From positions 1 through 57,857 of the forward strand of contig DASUWK010000061.1 of the NCBI GenBank assembly GCA_036378435.1: 57,857 nt of DNA, read 5' to 3'. The position numbers and the translations under genes were made by a program. Under the pieces are notes generated by a model. It had not been told where the DNA came from, did no database searches, and worked only from the letters and a program-made list of their open reading frames with translations. The number at the start of each line of letters is the position of its first letter. Within the stretch, counting starts at the first letter, position 1. The DNA comes from DASUWK01 sp036378435. GTDB lineage: Bacteria; Chloroflexota; Dormibacteria; Dormibacterales; Dormibacteraceae. Below are positions 34,194 to 42,353 of the stretch, piece after piece.

Positions 34194-34220
34194 GCCCGGG
34201 GCGCGACCGCCGTCCCGGGC
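34194..34220 (+). terminator. G+C-rich hairpin after precursor 6
   Basis: GCCCGGG (34194-34200) and CCCGGGC (34214-34220) can form a 7-bp stem with a 13-nt loop, 18 bp after the precursor 6 stop. No T run follows, so it may only attenuate or protect the precursor mRNA and not separate it fully from the glycosyltransferase gene. Confidence 0.3.
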
Positions 34221-34239
34221 AGACTCCGCTTCCCCTAGC

Positions 34240-35724
34240 ATGGGGCGGCCTTTGGACCGAATCGAGGCACCGCCGCGGCTCAAGGCGGCGAGCCCTGCCC
34301 GCATCGCAGCTCTACCCCAGGTCCGTACGGAGTTGGTGCTCGTCGCACTGTTCACGGTCGCGGGCGCGGCTCTACGGCTGCTGATGCTCGGCACGCCGGC
34401 GCTCTGGACGGATGAGGCGTTCCAGGCCGTGGTGGCTGCCAAGCCGATCCACGAGCTGCTGACGATCGTCGCCCACGACAGCGCACCGCCGCTGTCGTAC
34501 CTGCTCGTGCATTTCGCGACTCAGCTCTTCCCGACGACGGCCGGAGTGCGCCTGGTGTCGGCGCTGGCCGGCTGCGCCGTGGTCCCACTCGGCGCGGCCC
34601 TCGGCCGCCGGCTCGGAGGACCCAGGGCGGCGGTGGTGGGGGCCGCCCTCCTGGCGGTGCTTCCCGCCGAGGTGCTCATCTCGCGCGACGCGCGCATGTA
34701 CGCGCCGGCGGCCGCGCTCGTCCTCGCCTCTCTGCTGGCGCTGCTGCGCTGCGTGGACAAGCCGACGCCAGGGCGGTTCGCGGTGTGGGCCGTCTGCGCA
34801 GCGGCGGGCCTCTACACGCACTATTTCGTGGCGCTGGCGCTCGCGGCGCAGGTCATCGCGGTCTGGGCGCTCCTGCGCCACGACGCCGCCTTCATCGCCC
34901 GGACCGTCCTCGCCGGCGCCGCGGCAGCGCTGCTGCTGCTGCCGTGGGTGCTCGTCGCGCTGCCCCAGCTGGTCCACCTGTCGGCGCCCTTCTGGGTGCC
35001 CCCGCTGACGTCCGGCCGCCTCCAGGAGCTGCCGGTGCAGCTGATGAACGGGTCGGTAGTGAGCCCGCAGGGCCTGGTCGGCATGGCGATCCACGACCTC
35101 CGGCTGGCCACCGTGTCGGCGCTCTTCCTCGGACTCGGCGCGCTCTTCTGGACTCGCAGGGTGAGCCGCGAGGCCGCGGTCCTGATGATCGCGGCGATCC
35201 TCCCCCTGCTCCTGCTGGCGCTGGTCAGCCTGCGCAAGCCGGTCTTCGAGCCGCGCTACCTGGAGCCGCTCTGGCAGCCGCTGCTCCCGGTGGTCGCGGT
35301 CGGGCTGGCCAGGCTGCGCTGGCAGGCGCTGATCGCGCTCGCGCTCCTTCCGCTCGTGATCACATCCGTGCTGGTGACCGCGACCCTTCCGAACGCGGAC
35401 GTCCCGGTGGTGCTGGCGGGTGTTCCGGCCCAGCTCACAGCCGGCGACCAGGTGGTCACCAGCGGCTCGCAGTACTACTTCCCCGTGTACTACTACGGCG
35501 GCGCGGCGGTACGCTCGCGGCTGCGCATCGCGGGCTGGCCGGTGCGCTGGTACGACGGCTCGGCAGCCCTGCCCCCCGGCGCCTACATCGGAGCGATCGC
35601 GCCCAGTTCCGGCACTCTCTACCTCTTCGGCAACCAGCACTATTGGGCCAAGGTGCCGGCTGGCTACAGACTGCGCTCCACCCGCTGCGACGGCGACATC
35701 TGCCTCCGGGTGTTCGATTCGTGA
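34240..35724 (+). CDS. GT39-type membrane glycosyltransferase (first of pair)
   Basis: A 494-residue polytopic protein of the ArnT/PMT-like superfamily that moves sugars from polyprenyl-phosphate on the outer face of the membrane. The catalytic acidic pair in the first external loop is visible (LWTDEAFQ), followed by SAPPLSYLLVHFATQLF and RDARMYAP, both typical of the family, then eight or more hydrophobic helices and a C-terminal external region with EPRYLEPLW. The ATG at 34240 was chosen because earlier starts overlap precursor 6. It is coupled to a second family member by GTGA. Acceptor is unknown; a link to the precursors on the same strand is only positional. Confidence 0.83.
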   Translation: MGRPLDRIEAPPRLKAASPARIAALPQVRTELVLVALFTVAGAALRLLMLGTPALWTDEAFQAVVAAKPIHELLTIVAHDSAPPLSYLLVHFATQLFPTTAGVRLVSALAGCAVVPLGAALGRRLGGPRAAVVGAALLAVLPAEVLISRDARMYAPAAALVLASLLALLRCVDKPTPGRFAVWAVCAAAGLYTHYFVALALAAQVIAVWALLRHDAAFIARTVLAGAAAALLLLPWVLVALPQLVHLSAPFWVPPLTSGRLQELPVQLMNGSVVSPQGLVGMAIHDLRLATVSALFLGLGALFWTRRVSREAAVLMIAAILPLLLLALVSLRKPVFEPRYLEPLWQPLLPVVAVGLARLRWQALIALALLPLVITSVLVTATLPNADVPVVLAGVPAQLTAGDQVVTSGSQYYFPVYYYGGAAVRSRLRIAGWPVRWYDGSAALPPGAYIGAIAPSSGTLYLFGNQHYWAKVPAGYRLRSTRCDGDICLRVFDS

Positions 35725-37217
35725 GACGGTCCCTGTACCCCGCGCTGGTCGTATTCGCCCTCCTGCGCGTGCCGTCGTTCATCGAGCCGCACTGGTACAC
35801 GGACGAGGCCGGGTACGCGACGACGGCGCGCGAGATGCTGCGCGGCAAGCTGCTGTACGTCGGCATCTGGAACAACAAGCCGCCCGTGCATCTCTGGACG
35901 GTGGCCGCCACGCTCAAGCTGTTCGGTCCCAGCGAAGCCGCCTTCCATGCGCTGACGTTCCTCGCCAGCCTCCTGACGCTGCTGGCGATCGCGTACGCGG
36001 CCACCCGCCTGCTCTCGGGAACCAGGGCGGCGCTGGCTGTGCTGGCCGCGGCGGTCCTGCTCGGACTGCCCGTCTTCGACGCCGAGCTGATGATCCCTGA
36101 GAGCCTGCTGATCGCGCCCGCCGCCTGGGCGGGGGCATTGCTGCTCGTGCGCGCCGGCGGGTCGGCGCCGGCTCGCCTGCGGTGGTCGGTCTTGATCGGG
36201 TTGCTCACCGGCCTTGCGGTGGGCTACCAGCAGACGGCCCTCGCCGACGCCGCCGCGTTCGCCGCAATCCTGGTTTTCAGCCCGCGCCTGGGTCTGCGCC
36301 ACCTCGGCGCCTACCTCGCCGGACTGCTGGGCTGCATCGCGCTCTGGCTCGTCCCCGCGCTCGTGATCTCCGGCCCGTCGCACGTGGCCTATGCGCTGGG
36401 CGGCTTCTACGTGCCCTACACGGTCCACACCCTCCCGGCCAGCGCGGCCGGCCGCCTGGTCTTCGGCGGTGCGCTGGCGCTGGTGGTCGCGCTCGCCCTC
36501 GCCGGAGCCTTTCTCTCCCGCCGCCAAGGTTTTGCCTGGGCGCTCGGACTCTGGTCGGTGGCCACCCTCCTCGCTGCCGCCGCGCCTCGCCACCCCTACG
36601 CGCACCTGGCGCTGCCCGCGGTGCCGGCGACGATCCTGCTGCTGGCCGCCCTCCCCCTGCCGCGGCCCCGCGTCCGTGCCTGGTGGCCACGCGCGGCGGC
36701 CGCCACACCACTGGTCTGCGCCGTCGTCGCGGCCGGCTTGCTGGCGCGGGTCACCGGGGTGGACTGGATCCCGGCCCTGGCGTCCGACGGCGAGAACCCC
36801 TACCGCGCACTGGCGTCGTACTACACCGGCTACGTCGCCGCCGCATCGGGCCAGGACGCGCTGAACGCCTGGCGCTCCGGCTTCGACTACCGCGTCGAGC
36901 CTGACCGCCAGGTCGCCGCCTGGTTGAAGAGCGAAGGGCTGACCGGCGACACGGCGGTGGTTTGGTCCTCGGACGCCTGGCCCTACCTGCTGGCCGACCT
37001 CGACGACATCATGCCGACGCCGCCGATCTACAACAACTTCGCCTTGATCGACGGCGGGGTCGGCGACTACGTCCGCCAGCAGGCGCCCCGCGTGATCGTG
37101 ACCTCGGACGCGGAGACGGCCATGTACCCCGAGATCATGGCCGTCCTCCGGGACGACTACCGAGAGGCCTTCAGCGCTGCGCCGGACCACGTGTGGGTGT
37201 TGAAGGGCTCGCTCTGA
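35721..37217 (+). CDS. GT39-type membrane glycosyltransferase (second of pair)
   Basis: A 498-residue protein of the same superfamily as its upstream neighbour, with the catalytic loop HWYTDEAGYATTAREMLRG and the following NNKPPVHLWTVA, the usual PPL-type motif. About ten helices and a C-terminal external domain (AAWLKSEGLTGDTAVVWSSDAWPYLLA) follow. The GTG at 35721 overlaps the previous stop; the long upstream open frame is a shadow of that gene. Two different transferases in tandem suggest the addition of two sugars or two donor types. Confidence 0.85.
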   Translation: MRRSLYPALVVFALLRVPSFIEPHWYTDEAGYATTAREMLRGKLLYVGIWNNKPPVHLWTVAATLKLFGPSEAAFHALTFLASLLTLLAIAYAATRLLSGTRAALAVLAAAVLLGLPVFDAELMIPESLLIAPAAWAGALLLVRAGGSAPARLRWSVLIGLLTGLAVGYQQTALADAAAFAAILVFSPRLGLRHLGAYLAGLLGCIALWLVPALVISGPSHVAYALGGFYVPYTVHTLPASAAGRLVFGGALALVVALALAGAFLSRRQGFAWALGLWSVATLLAAAAPRHPYAHLALPAVPATILLLAALPLPRPRVRAWWPRAAAATPLVCAVVAAGLLARVTGVDWIPALASDGENPYRALASYYTGYVAAASGQDALNAWRSGFDYRVEPDRQVAAWLKSEGLTGDTAVVWSSDAWPYLLADLDDIMPTPPIYNNFALIDGGVGDYVRQQAPRVIVTSDAETAMYPEIMAVLRDDYREAFSAAPDHVWVLKGSL

Positions 37218-37254
37218 CCGGCGACTCGTTCGGTCATACCTGCCAGTCAGGCCT

Positions 37255-37260
37255 TACTCT
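37255..37260 (+). promoter_or_regulatory. -10 box of the ABC exporter genes, leaderless type
   Basis: TACTCT lies 6 nt before the GTG at 37267, which has no Shine-Dalgarno. It fits the same spacing pattern seen before several other first genes in the window. No -35 is recognised. Confidence 0.35.
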
Positions 37261-37266
37261 CCGCGC

Positions 37267-38184
37267 GTGACAGAAGCGGGCCTAGGGGTGCGCGGCATCA
37301 CCAAGCGCTTTGGCTCGCTGGTCGCCGTGAACAACCTCGCCTTCGACGTCCGGCCGGGCGAGGTGTTCGGCTTCGTCGGCAGCAACGGCGCGGGCAAGAC
37401 CACCACCATGCGCATTGTCATGGGGGTGCTGGAGCCGGATGCAGGCGAAGTCCACTGGGGCGGCGCGCCGATCACCTTCGACGTCCGTCGATCGACCGGC
37501 TACATGCCGGAGGAGCGTGGCCTCTATCCCCGGATGAAGATCGGCGACCAGCTCACGTTCTTCGGCCAGCTACACGGCCTCTCGTCACCCGACGCGATGG
37601 CAGCCTCGTCGCGCTGGCTTGACCGGTTCGGGCTGGGCGAACGCGCCGCCGACGAGCTCCAAAAGCTCAGCCATGGCAACCAGCAGCGCGTCCAGCTGGC
37701 GGCCGCGCTGGTCTTCAAGCCGCAGCTGCTCGTCCTCGACGAGCCGTTCGCCGGCCTCGACCCCGAGGCGGTCGACGCGATGAGCGAGGTGCTGCACGAG
37801 CAGGCCGCGGCCGGCACGCCGGTGATCTTCTCCAGCCATCAGCTCGAGGTCGTCGAGCGCCTCTGCGATCGCGTCTGCATCATCCGGCGGGGTGAGCTCG
37901 TCGCCTTGGGGACCGTCAGCGAGCTGCGGGGCCATGGTCCGGAGCGGTATTGGGTGGATGCGCCCGCCGCGGCCCAAGGCTGGACCGCCAACCTGCCTGG
38001 AGTGAAGATCGCCGGGAGCCAGGGGTCGCGGCTCTTGCTCGAGCTCCACGACGGGACGAACGACCAGGCGCTCCTGCAGGCGGCGCTGGCGACGGGCCCG
38101 GTGCGCGAGTTCCATCGGGACGAACCGACCCTCCTCGACCTCTTCCGGGAGTACGTCAGCGAGCAGCGCGGCAATGCTGACTGA
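37267..38184 (+). CDS. ABC transporter ATPase, NatA-like
   Basis: A 305-residue ATPase with Walker A GSNGAGKTT, Q-loop GYMPEERGLYP, signature LSHGNQQRVQLAAAL, Walker B LLVLDEPFAGLDP and H-loop VIFSSHQLEVVERL; the C-terminal 75 residues form the DUF4162-type tail. Such ATPases energise ABC-2 exporters for sodium, drugs or lipids. It overlaps the permease gene by 11 bp. Because it follows the lanthipeptide locus it might give self-protection, but its sequence is of the generic NatA type and not clearly LanF. Confidence 0.9.
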   Translation: MTEAGLGVRGITKRFGSLVAVNNLAFDVRPGEVFGFVGSNGAGKTTTMRIVMGVLEPDAGEVHWGGAPITFDVRRSTGYMPEERGLYPRMKIGDQLTFFGQLHGLSSPDAMAASSRWLDRFGLGERAADELQKLSHGNQQRVQLAAALVFKPQLLVLDEPFAGLDPEAVDAMSEVLHEQAAAGTPVIFSSHQLEVVERLCDRVCIIRRGELVALGTVSELRGHGPERYWVDAPAAAQGWTANLPGVKIAGSQGSRLLLELHDGTNDQALLQAALATGPVREFHRDEPTLLDLFREYVSEQRGNAD

Positions 38185-39373
38185 CAGGAGCTGGCTGCGG
38201 ATCGTCTACCTGGTGGCCCGGCGGGAGTTCCTCGCGCGCGTGCGCTCGCGCGTCTTCCTGATCGGAACGGCGGTGCTGGTAATCCTGGTCTGCGGGTACA
38301 TCGTGCTGCAAGCCGAGGTGTTCAGCCGCTCCGGCACCTCCTTCAACGTCGGCTTCACCGGCCCCGCCCAAGGGCTGGCCCAGCCGCTGGTGGCCGAGGC
38401 CAGGGCACTCGACTTCAAGGTCACGGTGAGCTCGCCGGCGAGCCAGTCGCAGGGAGTCGACAGCGTCCGGTCCGGGGATCTTGACGCCCTGGTCAGCGGC
38501 ACGCCGACCAATCCGACCCTGACGGTCAAGGACCAGGCCGACCCGCAGCTCTCGGCGGCGCTCAACGCGGTCGTTCGGCAGGCCGCTTTCGACGAGGCCC
38601 TGCTGGCGCACGGGGTCAGCCCTGGCGTGATCGGGGCCCAGGTCGCGGGCGCCGGCGTCAGCGTTCATCCGCTTGACGCGGGTGCGAGCGAGCGCGCCGC
38701 GCGAACGGTGGCGGGCACGATCGTCGCGATCCTGCTGTTCGTCACGCTGCAGATCTACGGCCAGGTGGTCGCGGCCGGGGTCGTGGAGGAGAAGTCGAAC
38801 CGAATCGTCGAGATCATCCTCTCGACGCTGCGGGCGCGCCAGCTCCTGCTGGGCAAGGTCTTGGGGATCGGCTCGATGGGGGTCATCCAGCTGGCGATCG
38901 TCGGCGCCGCCGCGCTCCTGGTGGCGAGCCGCACCAACGTCATCAGCGTGCCGGCGGTCGGGCCCAGCGTGGTCGGCGGGAGCCTGCTCTGGTTCGTGCT
39001 GGGCTTCTTGATCTACGCGCTGCTCTACGCGGCCGCGGCGTCGCTCGTCTCGCGCCAGGAAGACCTGGGCGCGGTCACGTCGCCCTTGAGCTTCGTGCTC
39101 GTCGGCACCTATCTCACCTTCTTTTGGGCGGTGAACAACCCCGACAGCGTCGCCGCGATCGTCATCTCCGTCCTTCCCGTGTTCGCGCCGGTGCTCATGC
39201 CGGCGCGCATGGCCACCGGCGACGCCACGGTCTGGCAGGTCGTCCTGGCGGTCGCGTTGACCGCCGGCGCCATCGTCGCCATCAGCGGCATCGGGGCTCG
39301 GATCTACGCCAACTCAGTGCTGCGGACGGGCGCCCGCGTCAGCTTGCGCCAGGCCTGGACCGGCCGGCTCTGA
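38174..39373 (+). CDS. ABC-2 type permease, NatB-like
   Basis: A 399-residue permease with one N-terminal helix (VFLIGTAVLVILVCGYIVLQ), an external domain of about 150 residues and a C-terminal block of five helices containing VVEEKSNRIVEIILSTLRARQLLLGKVLG, the hallmark of NatB/ABC-2 permeases. It pairs with the ATPase just upstream. The start ATG lies within the ATPase gene. Its last 70 bp overlap a convergent small gene on the other strand. Confidence 0.88.
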   Translation: MLTDRSWLRIVYLVARREFLARVRSRVFLIGTAVLVILVCGYIVLQAEVFSRSGTSFNVGFTGPAQGLAQPLVAEARALDFKVTVSSPASQSQGVDSVRSGDLDALVSGTPTNPTLTVKDQADPQLSAALNAVVRQAAFDEALLAHGVSPGVIGAQVAGAGVSVHPLDAGASERAARTVAGTIVAILLFVTLQIYGQVVAAGVVEEKSNRIVEIILSTLRARQLLLGKVLGIGSMGVIQLAIVGAAALLVASRTNVISVPAVGPSVVGGSLLWFVLGFLIYALLYAAAASLVSRQEDLGAVTSPLSFVLVGTYLTFFWAVNNPDSVAAIVISVLPVFAPVLMPARMATGDATVWQVVLAVALTAGAIVAISGIGARIYANSVLRTGARVSLRQAWTGRL

Positions 39374-39624
39374 GCGCAGAGTAGGTCGTCCAGCAGCCGG
39401 TTGCCGGCGTCCAAGTAAGCCTCGGTCGGTTCCACGTGCCCTCGCGGCAGGAGCTCGACGAGGCTCAGCTCAGGGTCGCGCGGCCACCAGGGCGTGATCC
39501 GAAGCTCCATCGGGATGGCGCGGCGGCGCCAGCCGAAGCGCAGCGTCACTGGGGTGGCCACCGCGTGGTCGACCTCCAGCGGCGCGAGCCTGGCAAAGGT
39601 GACGCCGCCGCCGAGGCCGCTCAT
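39304..39624 (-). CDS. small protein of unknown function coupled to GNAT
   Basis: A 106-residue protein with no signal peptide or helix. It starts with an ATG overlapping the GNAT stop (ATGA) and runs 70 bp into the end of the convergent permease gene. The middle part (WRRRAIPMELRITPWWPRDPELSLVELLPRG) is strand-like and hydrophobic; a helix (YLDAGNRLLDDLL) follows. The coupling argues for a real gene, the long antisense overlap against; the true C-terminus is as read only if the frame is not interrupted in relatives. No family recognised. Confidence 0.5.
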   Translation of the reverse strand: MSGLGGGVTFARLAPLEVDHAVATPVTLRFGWRRRAIPMELRITPWWPRDPELSLVELLPRGHVEPTEAYLDAGNRLLDDLLCAQSRPVQAWRKLTRAPVRSTELA

Positions 39625-40121
39625 GCGGCCCTCAGAGGCAGGGCCGCCTCGTAGACGCCGCCGTCGAACGACAGCGGCACGGTCGGGGCGAAGCGCCGGA
39701 GCAGCCTGAAAGCCGCCTGGTTGTCCGCCAGGGTGAGGATGCCGAACTGCTCGACTCCCGCCTGGAGGGCACGGTCGGCGAGAGCCGCGAGCAGCCTGGT
39801 GCCGAGACCCTGCCGCTGCCAGGCGTCGGCAACCACGATCCCGAGGTCGGCCGTGCGTGGCCGCCGCGGGTCGACCGCGTAGCGAGCGACCCCGACGATC
39901 TCGCCGTCGACGAGGGCGGCTATGGCTTGGCGTTCGGGCCCGTCCAGCTCGAGTAGCCGCATCCGCGCGAGCTGCTCAGGGCGGGCGATCGGGCTCAGAA
40001 AACGCCGGTAGACCGTCTGCGGGGAAAGCCGGTAGAAGAAGCGCACGAGCGGCTCGCAGTCGGAGCTTTCGAGCCGTGCCAGCGACGGGTGGCCTGCCTC
40101 CACTCTCTCAATGGCGATCAT
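39621..40121 (-). CDS. GNAT-family N-acetyltransferase
   Basis: A 166-residue acetyltransferase. The core is readable: strand IAALVDGEIVGVARYAV, strand ADLGIVVADAWQRQGLGTRLL with the RQGLGT acetyl-CoA loop, and LTLADNQAAFRLLRRF. The N-terminal PQTVYRRFLSP resembles the GNAT domain found in Pat-type protein acetyltransferases. I chose the ATG at 40121, 8 nt after GGAGG; GTG at 40128-40130 is too close to it. It is transcribed away from the TetR gene across a shared operator, so it is the likely target of that repressor. Confidence 0.85.
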   Translation of the reverse strand: MIAIERVEAGHPSLARLESSDCEPLVRFFYRLSPQTVYRRFLSPIARPEQLARMRLLELDGPERQAIAALVDGEIVGVARYAVDPRRPRTADLGIVVADAWQRQGLGTRLLAALADRALQAGVEQFGILTLADNQAAFRLLRRFAPTVPLSFDGGVYEAALPLRAA

Positions 40122-40144
40122 CAACCGCACCTCCTTGCCACAAT

Positions 40145-40196
40145 TAGCACGACCGTTCGTTTATGTTGCCGGAATATATCACGAATGGTCGTGCTA
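40145..40196. promoter_or_regulatory. large inverted-repeat operator between GNAT and tetR
   Basis: TAGCACGACCGTTCGT (40145-40160) and ACGAATGGTCGTGCTA (40181-40196) form a 16-bp inverted repeat with one mismatch and a 20-bp A+T-rich gap. Each arm is itself nearly palindromic (ACGACCGTTCGT, 10 of 12 positions), the usual shape of a TetR dimer site, so two dimers may bind. TATATT at 40195-40200 overlaps the right arm and lies 9 nt before the tetR ATG, so binding would block both divergent genes. Confidence 0.7.
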
Positions 40197-40209
40197 TATT
40201 CGAAACCCG

Positions 40210-40854
40210 ATGGCAATCGAGCAGATCGAATCAACCGACGGCCGGCGGCTGCGTGGCGCTCGCACGCGCCATGCCATCCTCAGCCACGCCGCGAGGATCG
40301 CCTCCGCGGAGGGGCTGGAGTCCGTTTCCCTGCAGCGGCTGGCCGATGACCTCGGCATCAGCAAGAGCGGTCTCTTCGCCCACTTCGGCTCCAAGGAGAG
40401 CCTGCAGCTGGCGACGGTCGACGAGGCGGCGCGGATCTTCACCAGCGAGGTCTTGATCCCGGGCCTCCGGCCGCCGCGCGGTGTGGCCCGGATCGAGGCC
40501 CTGTGCGACGCGTTCATCTCTTATGTAAAACGCGAGGTCTTTCCCGGAGGTTGCTTCTTTGAGTCGACCGGCGCTGAGTTCGACAGCAAGCCGGGGCCCG
40601 TCCGCGACTCGATCCTGGAGCGCCGGCGCTACTGGGAGCGCAGCCTGGTCCGGGCGGTGCGCGAAGCCCAGGAGGCCGGTGAGATCAAGGCCGGCGTCGA
40701 GCCCGAGCAGCTCGGTTGGGAGCTCCACGCGCTGCTGGTGGGGGCGAATTACGACCACGTGAGCGAGGGCGGCGCGATGCCCTTCAAGCGGGCGCGCCGC
40801 GCGATCGGAGAGCGGCTGCGACTCGCGGCGACGAAGCGGGCGCGCAAGGGCTGA
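40210..40854 (+). CDS. TetR family transcriptional regulator
   Basis: A 214-residue regulator. The N-terminal helix-turn-helix is clear: ARTRHAILSHAARIASAEG, then SVSLQRLADDLGISKSGLFAHFGSKESL. The ligand domain is all helical and contains FPGGCFFES, seen in a TetR subgroup with a conserved Gly-Gly-Cys-Phe turn. The ATG at 40210 is used; an upstream frame to 40111 runs through the operator. With TATATT 9 nt upstream the message should be leaderless. It likely represses itself and the divergent GNAT gene. Confidence 0.9.
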   Translation: MAIEQIESTDGRRLRGARTRHAILSHAARIASAEGLESVSLQRLADDLGISKSGLFAHFGSKESLQLATVDEAARIFTSEVLIPGLRPPRGVARIEALCDAFISYVKREVFPGGCFFESTGAEFDSKPGPVRDSILERRRYWERSLVRAVREAQEAGEIKAGVEPEQLGWELHALLVGANYDHVSEGGAMPFKRARRAIGERLRLAATKRARKG

Positions 40855-40923
40855 CGCGCTGATCCACGGGCGGGCGCCTTTAGACCGCAATCGCCCCGCC
40901 GCACATTCGACACAAACGCCGCC

Positions 40924-40929
40924 TACACT
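40924..40929 (+). promoter_or_regulatory. -10 box of the two-component operon, leaderless type
   Basis: TACACT lies 8 nt before the GTG at 40938 and no Shine-Dalgarno is present. No -35 is recognised in the 83-base gap after tetR. Confidence 0.35.
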
Positions 40930-40937
40930 CCCCCGGC

Positions 40938-42353
40938 GTGGAGGCCCAGGCTCTCTCGTCGCCGCTGACCTATCTCCGCACGCCGGCCGACGGACGAGCT
41001 TGGCTCGCCCTCCTTTACATGCTCGGCCGGCTGCCGATGGCCTTCGTGTTCGTCCTCGCCTGGGGAGTGCTGATGCCGATCAGCATCGGACTGGTCTTCG
41101 CCTTCGGGCTCGGCATCCTCTTCGTGGCGCTCTTCCTGTGCATCGTGTGGGGCCTGGGCAAGTTCGAGCACGGGCTCCTCGTCTGGTGGCTGGGTACCCC
41201 GCTCAACCCGATGAAGCCGCCGCCGGCGCCCAATCGAAACGTCTGGCAGCGGCTGCGCGACTTCTACTTCGACCCGGTTCTCTGGAAGACCGCCGGCTGG
41301 ACGCTCCTCCAGATCCCCGTGGGTCTGATCGCCTTCGTGCTGTTCGCCGGCCTCCTCACCATGGCGATCGCCCTGATCACCGGCCCGGCGGTCTACCTCG
41401 CGCAGACGGCGAGCGGGACGGCGCCGCTGTCCCCCGTCATCTCGAGCCCTGGCGGTGAGGTGCTGCCGGCGCCGCTGCTCGTGCTGAGCATCGTGGCGGG
41501 GTTGCTCCTGATCCCGGCGATCCTGTGGCTCGCCCGCAGAGCCGCCGGCCTCGAGGAGCGGGTGGCGGGGACGCTGCTCGCCGCGAGCCCGACGCGGCTC
41601 CAGCTTGCCGAGAGCCGGGCGCGCGCCGAGGCCGAGCACGTGCGCGCGGAGACCTCCGAGCAGAGCCGCAGGCAGCTGATCGTCAACGTCTCCCACGAGC
41701 TGCGCACGCCGATCGCGTCCATCCGCGGGCACGTCGAAGCCTTGCTGGCCGCCGGCGCTGGTGGCTCGCCTGAAGAGAGCCGCCGCTATCTCGAGGTTGT
41801 GCAGCGCGAGGCGGAACGCCTCGGAGCCCTCGCGGACGACCTGCTCGCGGCCGCCCAGGGCGACTCCGGAGAGCTGCGTCTCGACGTGCGACCGGTTCGC
41901 GCCGACGACTGCGTCCGCGAGGTGGTGGAGACCATGGCCCCGCTGGCGGCTCGCGAGCGGTCCGTCACGGTCGTGCACGACGTCGAGGCCGACCTGCCTC
42001 CCGCTCTGGCCGACCGCGACCGCCTCATCCAGGTCCTCGCCAACCTGGTCCGCAATGCGATCAAGTACACGCCAGAAGGCGGGATCGTCTCGGTCCGAGC
42101 CCGCTCGGCCGAGGGCCACGTCGAATTGACCGTCAGCGACACCGGGATCGGAATCCCGCAGTCCGATCTGGAGCGCGTCTTCGACCGCTTCTACCGCACG
42201 GACGCCTCACGCTCGCGTGCGACAGGCGGCTTCGGCCTCGGCCTCGCCATCAGCCGGGACCTGGTCGAGGCGATGGGCGGCACCATCTCCGCCGCGAGCC
42301 ATGAAGGCCAGGGCAGCAGCTTCACCGTGCTCTTGAAGGCGGCGGAAAGCTGA
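40938..42353 (+). CDS. membrane sensor histidine kinase
   Basis: A 471-residue kinase. The first 220 residues hold two pairs of membrane helices of the actinobacterial putative-sensor type, then LEERVAGTLLAAS leads into a HisKA dimer with the phospho-acceptor His in VNVSHELRTPIASI, N box NLVRNAIKYTPEGG, G1 DTGIGIP, F box FDRFYR and G2 GGFGLGLAIS. It will autophosphorylate and pass phosphate to the regulator whose ATG overlaps its stop by one base. The stimulus is unknown; the third gene of the operon suggests a cell-envelope signal. Confidence 0.92.
   Translation: MEAQALSSPLTYLRTPADGRAWLALLYMLGRLPMAFVFVLAWGVLMPISIGLVFAFGLGILFVALFLCIVWGLGKFEHGLLVWWLGTPLNPMKPPPAPNRNVWQRLRDFYFDPVLWKTAGWTLLQIPVGLIAFVLFAGLLTMAIALITGPAVYLAQTASGTAPLSPVISSPGGEVLPAPLLVLSIVAGLLLIPAILWLARRAAGLEERVAGTLLAASPTRLQLAESRARAEAEHVRAETSEQSRRQLIVNVSHELRTPIASIRGHVEALLAAGAGGSPEESRRYLEVVQREAERLGALADDLLAAAQGDSGELRLDVRPVRADDCVREVVETMAPLAARERSVTVVHDVEADLPPALADRDRLIQVLANLVRNAIKYTPEGGIVSVRARSAEGHVELTVSDTGIGIPQSDLERVFDRFYRTDASRSRATGGFGLGLAISRDLVEAMGGTISAASHEGQGSSFTVLLKAAES

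Noticed and set aside
34785..35720. Long N-terminal extension of the second GT39 gene
   Set aside because: It overlaps the first GT39 gene in another frame and contains only Arg/Pro/Ala-rich sequence; the family signal starts right after the GTG at 35721.
37267..39373. NatAB-like exporter as LanFEG self-immunity
   Set aside because: The ATPase has the general NatA-type signature, there is a -10 box of its own and two unrelated genes lie between it and the precursors; nothing specific to LanF/LanE is visible.
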